Shown: one piece after another, positions 7,050-15,750 of the stretch
How the letters are laid out: every line of letters starts with the position of its first letter
How positions within the stretch are numbered: position 1 is the stretch's first letter
Source: Paenibacillus marchantiophytorum
GTDB lineage: Bacteria; Bacillota; Bacilli; Paenibacillales; NBRC-103111
Reading direction: 5' to 3'
DNA length: 64,000 bases
Assembly: GCF_014640555.1 (NCBI RefSeq)
Contig: NZ_BMHE01000033.1
Coordinates: 1 to 64,000 of the forward strand
Notes under the pieces: model-generated
Databases searched by the model: none
Told to the model about the DNA's origin: nothing
What the model saw: only the letters and a program-made list of their open reading frames with translations
Program-made: the position numbers and the translations under genes

Positions 7050-9653
7050 ATGACGGTACAGAGGCAAGTAGGGTTAGGTGCGCTGGCTTGCGCATTGGTG
7101 TGGCAATTGGTTGCAGGAACGACGGTCTACGCGGCAAGTCCGACGTTGACACTTAGTTCACAGGAAACAATTACATCAGGTGCAGTAATGAAGAATTACA
7201 TTTGGACAACAACGAGAAGCAATAAGGATGTTTCGGTAAACGCCAATGTGGTAGAGGTAGATTTGACGAATCCGAACGTTAAGATAGACGCGATGGCAGG
7301 GACGAAGAATCAATTTACGAAAAACCAGAGTGTGCTTGGTATGGTGAAGGATACTGGAGCTGTAGCTGGTGTGAATGGGGACTTTTTTAATACACAGGCG
7401 GAAGGTGTGCCAGAAGGCGCACAAATTACGAATGGGCAAGTGATGGCGACGCCAGCGAAGATATCCGGGTTATATTCATTTGCGATTACGAAGAGTAATC
7501 AGCCTATCATTGATATTTTTGACTTTCAAGGCAAGGTAACGGCCAAGGATGGTACTTCATTTGAGCTTGGCGGTGTGAACAAAACGTATTACTGGGATGA
7601 TAATGATGTCGCGATGATTGCAGACGGACTTTTTCTTTATACGAGTGCCTGGGCAATGACACAGCGTGCTGTGGATGGGACGCATGTTCCAACAGAAGCA
7701 CTTATTCAGAACGATATCGTTAAGGAAATTGCTGTGGATACCAATGTAAAAATGATCGCTCCCGCAGATGGATATATTCTCAGAGGTTCAGGACTTGCCA
7801 GGGAGTTTATCGTTAATCACCTCAAAGTTGGAGATAAAATCACGACCAAATATGATATGATTCCGCATGATGCTTCTCAGACCTATGATTGGAGAAATTT
7901 CAAAATGCTAATCGGCGGAAGTACATTACTTATCGATGAGGCGAAGCCTAGTTATTTTACGCGTAATATTGGTGATTTCAGTGGGTACAGCCCTAGATCT
8001 CGTACAGCAATTGGCTATTCGAAGGACATGAAAACAGCATATATTGTTACGTCTGACAGGAGCGCAGGCAGCGCAGGAATGACGCTTCCTGAGCTTCAGC
8101 AATTTATGATTGGCGCTGGGATTTGGAAAGGGATGGTTTTGGACGGAGGCGGATCTACACAGATGGTATCGAGACCGTTGGGGGACTTTGATCCTAAGCT
8201 TGTAAACAAAACGGAGAACGGTAATCAGCGATCTGTAGTGAATGGTGTTGGTGTATATTCGACAGCGCCAAAGGGTGATTTAAAGGGACTTATCTTAAAG
8301 GGCCAAAACATTTTATTCATGAATGAACCCAGCACTTATCAATTCAAAGCTTATGATGATTATTATAATCCAATTTTAGTAGATGGGATTGTTCCACAGT
8401 GGAGCACCTCCACAACCAACGGATCTTTTAAAGACAATGTTTATACACCATCAACGACTGGTAAAACTCAAATTACCGCAAAATCAGGTAAAGGTTCAGC
8501 ATCCATTGATGTTGAGGTCGTGGGTAGAGATCAAATTACAGCGATGACTTTCAATGCAGGGTCGTTTTCGCTAACTGAGGGCGGAGACTTCAAGCTGCCT
8601 ATCGGTGTGACCACAAGAAGTGGAGCAACTCGGGATTTACCCGCGGCCTCTGCAACATGGGAACTTAGTGGGGTTAAAGGGTCACTGAAAGATGGGGTTC
8701 TCCATGTAGATAGTGCGTCTGGATCACAGGCAGCTCAAGTTATCGCCAGATATGATGGGTACAGCACGATGGTGACATTGCCTATTGGTCAAGAGAAGTC
8801 GTGGTACGATGTAGATAAATATGCAGTCATGACGACAGGGGACAAATACCCTGCAGAAGTAGTTTCTGCGGTGAATATTGCACAAGATAACGGGAATAAG
8901 AATCTTGAGATTGCTTATGATTTCACAAAAGGAACAGGAACGAAAGCGGCATACGCGAGATTTAATGGAACGAGCGGTGCTCCTATTGAAGGTGAACCAG
9001 AGTTTATTACAGCGAGAGTGCTTGGTGATGGAAGTTTTAACTGGGTACGAGCAGAGGTTGTTGACGCGAACGGCGTTACGAATTTAGTGAGTTTTACAGA
9101 AAATATGAACTGGACTGGCTGGCGCAAATTAACAGCGGACGTGTCGGATCTCAAATATCCGCTCAAAATCAAAAGTGTTTATGTGGCCAATCCGGCTAAT
9201 GGGCAGGATGAAAGAGCTTCAAAAGGGAAAATTAATATTGATGATATTTCATTTATTTACAAGGGCCAACTGACATCGTTGCCGAAAAATACCGTAAAGT
9301 TGACTGTAAATAAAAAGCAAGTGACATTGAATGATAAACCTCTTACATTAGAGCAAGCGCCTACCATCGTAAATGATAATACACTGATTCCGCTCCGTTT
9401 TGTTACAGAAGCGCTTGGTGGAAACGTAAAGTGGGACGAAAAAGAACGTAAAGTTACGGTCATTCGCGGGGATAAATTAATAGATCTGTGGATTGATAAT
9501 TCAGACCTAATCGTTAATGGGCAGCGTGTGACAGCAGAAGTAGCACCCAAAATTATGAATAATGTGACAATGGTCCCATTACGCCTCATTTCTGAGAAAT
9601 TAGGCTTTAAAGTAGGCTGGGAACCCAAAAATTATGGGATAACATTGGAATAA
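7050..9653 (+). CDS. secreted phosphodiester glycosidase-like protein with stalk domain
   Basis: Exported protein of 867 residues. A signal peptide (ending about VYAASPT) is followed by a NAGPA/phosphodiester glycosidase domain at roughly 50-400, shown by GVNGDFFNTQ, GYSKDMKTAYIVTSD and MVLDGGGSTQMV. The middle (about 400-740) contains Ig-like and beta-sandwich segments. The last 115 residues form two copper-amine-oxidase-N-type stalk repeats (IPLRFVTEALGGNVKWD and VPLRLISEKLGFKVGWE), which are common on Paenibacillus cell-surface proteins. The family relates to uncovering enzyme, which removes GlcNAc from phosphodiesters, so a role in cell-wall or exopolysaccharide phosphodiester cleavage is likely; the actual substrate is unknown. 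The ribosome binding site is GAGGAGAG. It is monocistronic. Confidence 0.85.
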   Translation: MTVQRQVGLGALACALVWQLVAGTTVYAASPTLTLSSQETITSGAVMKNYIWTTTRSNKDVSVNANVVEVDLTNPNVKIDAMAGTKNQFTKNQSVLGMVKDTGAVAGVNGDFFNTQAEGVPEGAQITNGQVMATPAKISGLYSFAITKSNQPIIDIFDFQGKVTAKDGTSFELGGVNKTYYWDDNDVAMIADGLFLYTSAWAMTQRAVDGTHVPTEALIQNDIVKEIAVDTNVKMIAPADGYILRGSGLAREFIVNHLKVGDKITTKYDMIPHDASQTYDWRNFKMLIGGSTLLIDEAKPSYFTRNIGDFSGYSPRSRTAIGYSKDMKTAYIVTSDRSAGSAGMTLPELQQFMIGAGIWKGMVLDGGGSTQMVSRPLGDFDPKLVNKTENGNQRSVVNGVGVYSTAPKGDLKGLILKGQNILFMNEPSTYQFKAYDDYYNPILVDGIVPQWSTSTTNGSFKDNVYTPSTTGKTQITAKSGKGSASIDVEVVGRDQITAMTFNAGSFSLTEGGDFKLPIGVTTRSGATRDLPAASATWELSGVKGSLKDGVLHVDSASGSQAAQVIARYDGYSTMVTLPIGQEKSWYDVDKYAVMTTGDKYPAEVVSAVNIAQDNGNKNLEIAYDFTKGTGTKAAYARFNGTSGAPIEGEPEFITARVLGDGSFNWVRAEVVDANGVTNLVSFTENMNWTGWRKLTADVSDLKYPLKIKSVYVANPANGQDERASKGKINIDDISFIYKGQLTSLPKNTVKLTVNKKQVTLNDKPLTLEQAPTIVNDNTLIPLRFVTEALGGNVKWDEKERKVTVIRGDKLIDLWIDNSDLIVNGQRVTAEVAPKIMNNVTMVPLRLISEKLGFKVGWEPKNYGITLE

Positions 9654-9689
9654 ATAGTGCTAGAAGTACACTTCAAATTGTCAGAACTA

Positions 9690-9698
9690 TGGTACAAT
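9690..9698 (+). promoter_or_regulatory. extended -10 promoter element of degSU
   Basis: TGGTACAAT is an extended -10 motif (TGN followed by a TATAAT-like hexamer) about 50 bases before degS. No good -35 element is seen. Confidence 0.35.
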
Positions 9699-9748
9699 AA
9701 TGGGTAGACTAATTTCTAATTTTGTTTATTAAAAGGAGCTCGTTTCAT

Positions 9749-10936
9749 TTGCAGCCAGACGCTATAGATCGTGTCATAAAAAACGCAATTAACGTCATGG
9801 AGAGCAGCAAGTATCAAATGTTTGAAATCGCTGAAGCCTCTCGCTTCGAAAAGGAATCACTGATTCGGGAACTCGAGGAAATTAAATATGAGACGAGTGT
9901 AACGATTGAGCTGGTCGATAAGTTAGAGAAGGATTACAAGCGGTCTCGCATTCGACTCACAGAGGTCAGTCGTGACTTCAATAAATATCGTGAGGAAGAT
10001 ATTAAGATCGCCTATGAAGCAGCTATTGCATTTCAATTACAGCTTACAATAGCTAGGGAAAAAGAAAATAACCTGAAGACCAGACGCAACGATCTACAGA
10101 TGCGCACCAAAAATGTGGACAAGCAGGTGGAGCGAGCCGAAACGATCGTTTCACAGATGAATGTCGTCCTAGAGTATTTATCGGGTGATCTTAATCAGGT
10201 GACTCGTATATTGGAATCTGCTAAGAACAGGCAGTTACTCGGTTTGAAAATTATTTTGGCGCAAGAGGAAGAACGAAAGCGTATCGCACGTGAAATTCAC
10301 GACGGGATGGCTCAAACGTTAGCTAATGTTGTGCTTCGTACAGAAATTGCTCAACGTATGCTTGTTAAAGACGACATTCCCGCCGTCAAGGAAGAATTGG
10401 TTGATTTAAAAGGTCAAGTCAGAGGGGGGCTTGAAGAGGTTCGTAAGATCATCTTCAACCTCCGCCCAATGGCGCTGGATGATTTGGGTATCGTACCGAC
10501 TTTACGTAAGTATGTGCAGGATTTTGAAGAGAAGTATCGCATCCGTACACAATTTAATCTCGTAGGCAAGCAGACTCGCATTCCATCTGGGCTTGAAATT
10601 GCTATTTTCCGACTGGTACAAGAAGCTTTATCTAATGTAATTAAACATGCGAAAGCTACTTTCTTATCTGTTGAGCTCACCTTGGAACCTGATCAAGTTC
10701 AAATCTACGTGGTAGATAATGGGATCGGATTTGACGTGCCACAGACAGAGCAGAGAATAGCCAAAGGGAATAATTTCGGATTGCTGGGCATGCGCGAGCG
10801 TGTTGAGTTATTGGAAGGCTCAATGGTTATTGAGTCCGAGAAGGATTCAGGAACCAAAATTACGATGCTAATCCCTATTGGCGGCGGTGCAGAGAACAAG
10901 GAGGAAAATCAGAATGGACAACACGGCGAGTCATAA
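9749..10936 (+). CDS. degS: sensor histidine kinase DegS
   Basis: Cytoplasmic sensor kinase of 395 residues that phosphorylates DegU and controls degradative enzymes, motility and competence in bacilli. It has no transmembrane segment. Residues 1-170 form the long coiled-coil DegS sensor domain. The HisKA_3 box ERKRIAREIHDGMAQ (about 172-186) carries the phosphoacceptor His. An HATPase domain follows, with EALSNVIKHAK, VDNGIGFD and GLLGMRERVE. The start is a TTG at 9749, placed 10 bases after AAAAGGAGC; a longer open frame to 9722 has no ribosome binding site. Its 3' end overlaps degU by 23 bases, indicating translational coupling. Confidence 0.93.
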   Translation: MQPDAIDRVIKNAINVMESSKYQMFEIAEASRFEKESLIRELEEIKYETSVTIELVDKLEKDYKRSRIRLTEVSRDFNKYREEDIKIAYEAAIAFQLQLTIAREKENNLKTRRNDLQMRTKNVDKQVERAETIVSQMNVVLEYLSGDLNQVTRILESAKNRQLLGLKIILAQEEERKRIAREIHDGMAQTLANVVLRTEIAQRMLVKDDIPAVKEELVDLKGQVRGGLEEVRKIIFNLRPMALDDLGIVPTLRKYVQDFEEKYRIRTQFNLVGKQTRIPSGLEIAIFRLVQEALSNVIKHAKATFLSVELTLEPDQVQIYVVDNGIGFDVPQTEQRIAKGNNFGLLGMRERVELLEGSMVIESEKDSGTKITMLIPIGGGAENKEENQNGQHGES

Positions 10937-11639
10937 ACGCAATGTACGTCTCGTCATTGCAGACGACCATCAATTGTTTCGTGAAGGTGTTAAACGGATT
11001 ATTAATATGGAAGATGATATGGAAGTCATCGGTGAATGTGGTGACGGGATCCAGGTTATCGAGCTTTGCAATCAAATTACCCCTGATATTGTACTGATGG
11101 ATATCAACATGCCTCTGGAGAACGGTGTTGTTGCGACGGAGCGGTTGAAGTTGATTTTTCCAGATATCAAAGTTATTATTCTTTCCATTCATGATGATGA
11201 GAGTTATGTATTTGAAACTCTCCGCAAAGGAGCATCAGGCTACTTGCTCAAAGACATGGAGGCAGAGTCGCTTATTAATGCGATTCGTTCTGTTGTGGCG
11301 GGTCATGCCTATATCCACCCTAAGGTTACGGGTAAATTGATCAATCAGCTCAGACGGATGACCTATTTGGACGATGTAGGGGTAGTAGGAAATGGACAAG
11401 GTGTGAAAGATTCAGCTTTAAAATACATACATAATGCAAATAGCCCACTAACCAAGCGGGAAGCAGAAGTGCTTCGACTTATGGCCGAGGGGAAAAGTAA
11501 TAAACTGATTGGTGAATTCCTCTTTATCAGCGAGAAAACGGTTAAAAATCACGTCAGCAGTATTCTTCAGAAAATGGAAGTAGATGATCGGACACAAGCT
11601 GTTATTATCGCGATCAAAAATGGTTGGGTAACTTTGTAG
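10914..11639 (+). CDS. degU: response regulator DegU
   Basis: NarL/FixJ-type response regulator of 241 residues. The receiver domain starts VRLVIADDHQLFREGV, has the phosphoacceptor Asp at residue 63 in DIVLMDINMP, and the conserved Lys in GYLLKDM. The LuxR-type helix-turn-helix begins near residue 176 (LTKREAEVLRLMAEGKSN) and contains the recognition helix FISEKTVKNHVSSIL. The start at 10914 lies inside the degS end and is preceded by AAGGAGGA. In B. subtilis its phosphorylated form acts on exoenzyme, biofilm and flagellar genes and the unphosphorylated form on competence, which fits the com and flagellar genes downstream. Confidence 0.95.
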   Translation: MDNTASHKRNVRLVIADDHQLFREGVKRIINMEDDMEVIGECGDGIQVIELCNQITPDIVLMDINMPLENGVVATERLKLIFPDIKVIILSIHDDESYVFETLRKGASGYLLKDMEAESLINAIRSVVAGHAYIHPKVTGKLINQLRRMTYLDDVGVVGNGQGVKDSALKYIHNANSPLTKREAEVLRLMAEGKSNKLIGEFLFISEKTVKNHVSSILQKMEVDDRTQAVIIAIKNGWVTL

Positions 11640-11703
11640 ACTCCTCTTGTTGGAACCCCTATTCCTTATTTCGCATACATTGCAAATAAGGGAGGGATCC
11701 GTT

Positions 11704-12105
11704 ATGTGGATTGGATTACTTTGGATCTTGGGATGTTACGGAATCAGCATCGCTGTGCTCCACCTATTGATCGGAAACCGCAAGGGCAAAGGCAAGAAGC
11801 CGACTAAAATTTTACTTGTTACCAAAAATAATCAGAATCAGATTGAATGGTATATTCGCTCTTTGTTTTTCTTCTCGCGAGTCAAAGGGAATGAAGTGAC
11901 GGCGACGATTTTCGATGAAGGGTCGTCCGACGATACGAGAAAAATCATTGAGCGGCTGTCCCACACACATTCGCTAAAGCTAAACCAGGGGGCGGATAGT
12001 AGTTCTGTAGATGACTACTTAAGCCGAAATGAGCATGAAGCTTTGATTGTGGTGCATCTGAGCAATCGTGAGGATCTCGTTAAGTTTCCAGTTGGTTTGC
12101 AGTAA
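11704..12105 (+). CDS. small membrane-anchored protein, partial GT2-like fold
   Basis: Protein of 133 residues. An N-terminal hydrophobic segment (WIGLLWILGCYGISIAVLHLLI) is followed by a basic patch and a soluble region. The opening KILLVTKNNQNQIEWYIRSL and the acidic DEGSSDDTRKIIERL resemble the first half of a family 2 glycosyltransferase (strand, helix and a D-x-S-x-D-x-T nucleotide-binding turn). The acceptor half and the DxD motif are missing, so catalysis is doubtful. The start at 11704 follows AAGGGAGG. It sits between degU and comFA, where unassigned small genes are common. Function unknown. Confidence 0.6.
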   Translation: MWIGLLWILGCYGISIAVLHLLIGNRKGKGKKPTKILLVTKNNQNQIEWYIRSLFFFSRVKGNEVTATIFDEGSSDDTRKIIERLSHTHSLKLNQGADSSSVDDYLSRNEHEALIVVHLSNREDLVKFPVGLQ

Positions 12106-12146
12106 TCGGTTACAAGTACTTAGTTAAAAAGAGAGTAAGGTGAGCA

Positions 12147-14030
12147 ATGAAGGTTCAACTTTACGCAGTTTGTTTAGGGACAACGTGGAAGTGGCAATTT
12201 TCCATTCACACGAAGACAGACATCCACTTTTGGTTCGAGCATTACGCAGCCGACGCCGGCCTCGTACTGTTCGAACCTTTTATTTCGTTAGGGCAGGGTG
12301 TGCGGTTGCTGCAGAGCCTCGGAAAAGAAGAATCATTTGTAGTAGAGAGTGTTGAAGTAAAAGCAGAAACTATGTTGAAAAGGCTTCGCACTCATGCGTA
12401 TGAGTCTGGTATAACGCTGAGTAAGACACTCGATATGTCTATAATTAATTATGAATCTTGGAAACAGGCGAGCGCATTGTTAATTCTGGAGGTGGGCGTA
12501 TATAACAGTATTGTTGAAGCATGCAGCGGTAGATCGCTACTCGTGGATGAAATCCATCAGGTATTAGAGGGTATTGGGGTAAATTGCGAGGCAGAAGACG
12601 TGTGGTTGTCTTATTTACAGTTAGCGCATCTTAACGGTGATTTGGATTTAGGAAATGGTCTGAAAATTGTCGACATCCGAGAATGGCGTCAATGGTTTAA
12701 GAAGAGGATTATTTATAGCTGCAATCGTTGTGGGAGTGGAGATGAGCGGATGTTTTGGTCGGCCTGCATCCATTGCGGACAAGAATGTCCTTATTGCGAG
12801 GAGTGCCTTACGATGGGGCGTGTTCGGTTTTGTTCTTTGCTCGTTAGCGGGAGGTCATCGAGAGAAACGAGAGTTGTAGTTTCGGAAGATTTCTATGCCT
12901 ATATAGAGCCATGGGGGCTAAGCAGTCCACAAGCGAGAGCATCGCTGGAGGGTTTGCAATATATTAGCGGAGCAGGAGCTAAGGTGCAAGAACGAGGCGC
13001 GAGGAGCTTTGTGGATCCTAAGCCATCAGCTCCGCGTAAGTTTTTGATCTGGGCGGTTACTGGGGCTGGGAAGACGGAGATGATTTTTCCCTTTATCCAC
13101 TATACGGTGGCCAAAGGTGGACGAGTTCTTATCGCAACACCACGCAAGGACGTGGTGTTAGAGCTTCAACCGCGTATCGCGCATGCCTTCACGGGCTACA
13201 GCGTTGTTACGCTGTATGGAGGAAGCGAGCAGCGATGGGAGCAGGGCCAGATCACGATCGCGACAACGCACCAACTGCTGCGTTTTCACGAGGCCTTTGA
13301 TCTGGTTGTTATTGATGAGATTGATGCGTTTCCTTATCACAACAATCCCATGCTTGCCTACGCCGCGTCTAAAGTCTGTAAGCCTAGTGGCGTCAACATT
13401 CTACTTTCGGCTACACCGCCGAAAGCAATCAGACGTGCTGCTGAGCGAGGACAGCTGCCGCATGTTCGGGTGCCTGTTCGTTACCACAGGCACCCCCTGC
13501 CAGTACCTCAGCTAATCGCTGTACCCAGTTTGAGGAAATCACTACAAACACAGTCCATACCGAGGACATTGTTTAATAAAATAGAGGTCTCCGTTGATCG
13601 AGGAGCACAAGTATTTATTTTTGTGCCTAACATCCAATGGGTAGAGCCTTTGGTCGATCTACTAAGAAGCTTATGGAAAAGTACTACTGCCATACGCATA
13701 GAGGGGACCTCATCCAAAGATCCCTCTCGAAGCGACAAAGTGCAAAGTTTTAGAAACAGAGAGATTCGACTGCTTGTGACTACGACGATTTTAGAGCGGG
13801 GTGTTACTGTACCTAAGTCTGATGTGTTCATTCTAGACGCAGATTCGAGACTGTTCGATGAAGCAGCACTCGTTCAGATGGCAGGACGAGCGGGAAGATC
13901 GAAGGATGATCCCGCTGGGATGGTCTATTTTGCAGCAAAAGAAATGACACAAGCACAAAAGGAGGCAATTCGACAAATTCGACATATGAATCGCATCGCG
14001 AGTAAGCAAGGATATTTAGTTGGGGGATGA
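12147..14030 (+). CDS. comFA: competence helicase-like ATPase ComFA
   Basis: DEAD-box-like ATPase used in transport of single-stranded DNA during transformation; 627 residues. The N-terminal 180 residues are divergent. A four-cysteine zinc module follows (CNRCG and CIHCGQECPYCEEC, about 191-220). Next are Walker A VTGAGKTE (about 306), the DEAH-like VIDEIDAF (about 389) and SATPP (about 421). The C-terminal helicase domain has TTTILERGVTVP and QMAGRAGRSKDD (about 577). It is longer than B. subtilis ComFA because of the N-terminal extension, which is weakly conserved. Its stop codon touches the comFC start, so the two are coupled. Confidence 0.9.
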   Translation: MKVQLYAVCLGTTWKWQFSIHTKTDIHFWFEHYAADAGLVLFEPFISLGQGVRLLQSLGKEESFVVESVEVKAETMLKRLRTHAYESGITLSKTLDMSIINYESWKQASALLILEVGVYNSIVEACSGRSLLVDEIHQVLEGIGVNCEAEDVWLSYLQLAHLNGDLDLGNGLKIVDIREWRQWFKKRIIYSCNRCGSGDERMFWSACIHCGQECPYCEECLTMGRVRFCSLLVSGRSSRETRVVVSEDFYAYIEPWGLSSPQARASLEGLQYISGAGAKVQERGARSFVDPKPSAPRKFLIWAVTGAGKTEMIFPFIHYTVAKGGRVLIATPRKDVVLELQPRIAHAFTGYSVVTLYGGSEQRWEQGQITIATTHQLLRFHEAFDLVVIDEIDAFPYHNNPMLAYAASKVCKPSGVNILLSATPPKAIRRAAERGQLPHVRVPVRYHRHPLPVPQLIAVPSLRKSLQTQSIPRTLFNKIEVSVDRGAQVFIFVPNIQWVEPLVDLLRSLWKSTTAIRIEGTSSKDPSRSDKVQSFRNREIRLLVTTTILERGVTVPKSDVFILDADSRLFDEAALVQMAGRAGRSKDDPAGMVYFAAKEMTQAQKEAIRQIRHMNRIASKQGYLVGG

Positions 14031-14810
14031 ATGATGAGACGGAAAAGTAAGTCAGGTATATGGATAAGAAAAGTATGGAGAGCTATTGGGACCATGAAAA
14101 CTGTGATTAGTCCGTTGAAGGAGGAGTGTTTGTTATGTAAGAAAATCAGTGTACTTCAATCCAGGCAAATGGCATTATGCAACTCATGTTACGAGTATAT
14201 TCCATGGATTCGAGATGTACATTGTCTAACATGCGGACGCTCAGTGAGATGCGCGGACTGTCAGCGCAGGCAGCTAACTTATTTTTCGAAAAGTCGCAGT
14301 GCTGTAAAATATGATGATAGGATGAAGGAGTTGCTGGCCCGCTACAAGTATCGAGGGGACGAACGTATTAAATCAGTGATAGGCTGCATGTTGGTTCACG
14401 CATATCACCTCTTATACATGGAAGAACTATCCGAGAAATCAAATCCTAAACGGGGGATTATTACTTTCGTACCTGTGAGCAAGCTTAGAATGCAGGAGCG
14501 GGGGTTTAATCAAGCAGAACAAATGGCAAGAGAGTTGGGTCTTAGATTGAGATTGCCTGTACAGGCTCTTCTTCAACGTGCTAAGCATACGGATAAGCAA
14601 AGTTTCAAAAGCAGAAATGAACGTTTGGATGATTTGGAGCATGTGTTCGAAGTGGATTTATCGGTGGCATATCAAATAGACCTGAAATCAATTGATGTCA
14701 TTATTCTCTTGGACGATGTGTATACGACAGGCAGCACGATGAATCAATGTGCCAAGGTACTGAGAGAGAACTTCTCGGCAGAGGTGTACGGCTTAACGTG
14801 GGCTAGGTAA
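14031..14810 (+). CDS. comFC: ComF family phosphoribosyltransferase-like protein
   Basis: Late competence protein of 259 residues. The N-terminal zinc finger has paired cysteines (CLLCKK, CNSC, CLTCGR, CADC). The C-terminal PRTase-like domain has RGFNQAEQMAREL and the PRPP-binding loop VIILLDDVYTTGSTMNQC. In naturally transformable bacteria ComFC works with ComFA in DNA uptake or processing. The start follows directly on the comFA stop, with the ribosome binding site TGGGGGATGA inside the end of comFA. Confidence 0.9.
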   Translation: MMRRKSKSGIWIRKVWRAIGTMKTVISPLKEECLLCKKISVLQSRQMALCNSCYEYIPWIRDVHCLTCGRSVRCADCQRRQLTYFSKSRSAVKYDDRMKELLARYKYRGDERIKSVIGCMLVHAYHLLYMEELSEKSNPKRGIITFVPVSKLRMQERGFNQAEQMARELGLRLRLPVQALLQRAKHTDKQSFKSRNERLDDLEHVFEVDLSVAYQIDLKSIDVIILLDDVYTTGSTMNQCAKVLRENFSAEVYGLTWAR

Positions 14811-14840
14811 AGAAATACGTTCCCGATCAATAAAATATTA

Positions 14841-14869
14841 TTGTGCAAACGCTGTCGAATTACTGTAAA
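14841..14869 (+). promoter_or_regulatory. possible sigma-A promoter before yvyF
   Basis: TTGTGC (14841-14846) and TGTAAA (14864-14869) are spaced by 17 bases. The match is weak. No sigma-D motif was found here. Confidence 0.3.
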
Positions 14870-14918
14870 CTGGAATTATTAACTTGGTAATGGGGAATAA
14901 TAGAAGGAGGTAATACAA

Positions 14919-15341
14919 ATGGGAATGAACGTCGCTAATTGTCCACGCTGTGGTAAAATATTTGTAAAAGGCTTCGCTGAGGTATGCCCGCACTGCGTGA
15001 AAGATCTGGAACAGCAGTATGATAGATGTCTGAAGTTTCTTCGTGAGAATAAAGGGATCAACATCCACGATTTAAGTGAAGCAACGGAAGTTTCAATTAA
15101 ACAAATCACGAAATTTATTCGCGAAGGTCGTATTTCCATCGTGCATGCACCTAATATGTCCTATTCTTGTGAAGTTTGTGGAATATCGATACGCGAGAAT
15201 ACGATTTGTGAGGGCTGCCGTAGTAAGCTTGTGAAGGATGTTAAGAATAATTCCGAAGACGAGCGGCGCAGACAAGAACAAGCGAATAGGGACAGCAAAG
15301 TGAGTTTTAAAATTCAAGAACGCCTGAAGGATCGGCATTAA
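14919..15341 (+). CDS. yvyF: flagellar operon protein YvyF (TIGR03826 family)
   Basis: Protein of 140 residues found at the head of the flgM operon in Bacillus and relatives. Two treble-clef-like zinc ribbons are visible: CPRCGKIFVKGFAEVCPHC (about 7-25) and CEVCGISIRENTICEGC (about 84-100). Between them is a helix-turn-helix-like segment (LSEATEVSIKQITKFIREGRI). The ribosome binding site is GAAGGAGG. A role in regulating flagellar genes has been proposed for the family, but I know of no defined reaction. A terminator separates it from flgM. Confidence 0.85.
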   Translation: MGMNVANCPRCGKIFVKGFAEVCPHCVKDLEQQYDRCLKFLRENKGINIHDLSEATEVSIKQITKFIREGRISIVHAPNMSYSCEVCGISIRENTICEGCRSKLVKDVKNNSEDERRRQEQANRDSKVSFKIQERLKDRH

Positions 15342-15365
15342 TTTAGAAATAGGTCTGTAGAGATA

Positions 15366-15393
15366 TAAAGTTTCATATATGAGATGCCGATAA
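15366..15393 (+). promoter_or_regulatory. sigma-D (FliA-type) promoter of flgM
   Basis: TAAA (15366-15369), a 16-base spacer and GCCGATAA (15386-15393) match the flagellar sigma-D consensus TAAA-N15-GCCGATAT with one mismatch. The -10 element lies inside the left arm of the terminator stem at 15384-15425. Confidence 0.75.
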
Positions 15394-15425
15394 TAGTTCT
15401 AACGATTATCGGCATTTTATTTTTT
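15384..15425 (+). terminator. rho-independent terminator after yvyF
   Basis: Perfect eleven-base arms ATGCCGATAAT (15384-15394) and ATTATCGGCAT (15405-15415) are followed by a T-rich tail. It would stop readthrough into flgM, yet it contains the sigma-D -10 element for flgM. Confidence 0.85.
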
Positions 15426-15453
15426 AGGTCAGAGAACATAGGAGTGTTACAGT

Positions 15454-15717
15454 ATGAAAATTAATGACAATCAACGAGTCGGAGCCATTAATCCTTATAA
15501 AAAAGCAGGAGATGCGGCCTTCACTCAAGCTGCTGGCAAGAAAGGCAAGCCAAAGGACCAAGTTGAAATATCGGCAGAAGCCAAGGAACTTCTTGGAGCA
15601 TCTCGCACAGAAGAACAAACACTTCGCATCGAGCAGTTGAAGACATCTGTTGCTTCTGGAACATATCATGTTGATGCGGGCAAAATTGCAGAGAAACTTC
15701 TTCCCTACTTGAAATAG
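15454..15717 (+). CDS. flgM: anti-sigma factor FlgM
   Basis: Anti-sigma-D factor of 87 residues that holds back late flagellar transcription until the hook is finished. The N-terminus (MKINDNQRVGAINPYKK) and the acidic helical C-terminus with VEISAEAKELL and LKTSVASGTYHVDAGKIAEKLL are typical of FlgM. It is the first gene of a flgM-flgN-flgK-flgL run and has its own sigma-D promoter, giving the usual negative feedback. Confidence 0.93.
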   Translation: MKINDNQRVGAINPYKKAGDAAFTQAAGKKGKPKDQVEISAEAKELLGASRTEEQTLRIEQLKTSVASGTYHVDAGKIAEKLLPYLK

Positions 15718-15750
15718 TATGTTAACAACAGATAAGAGCAGGTGACGATC

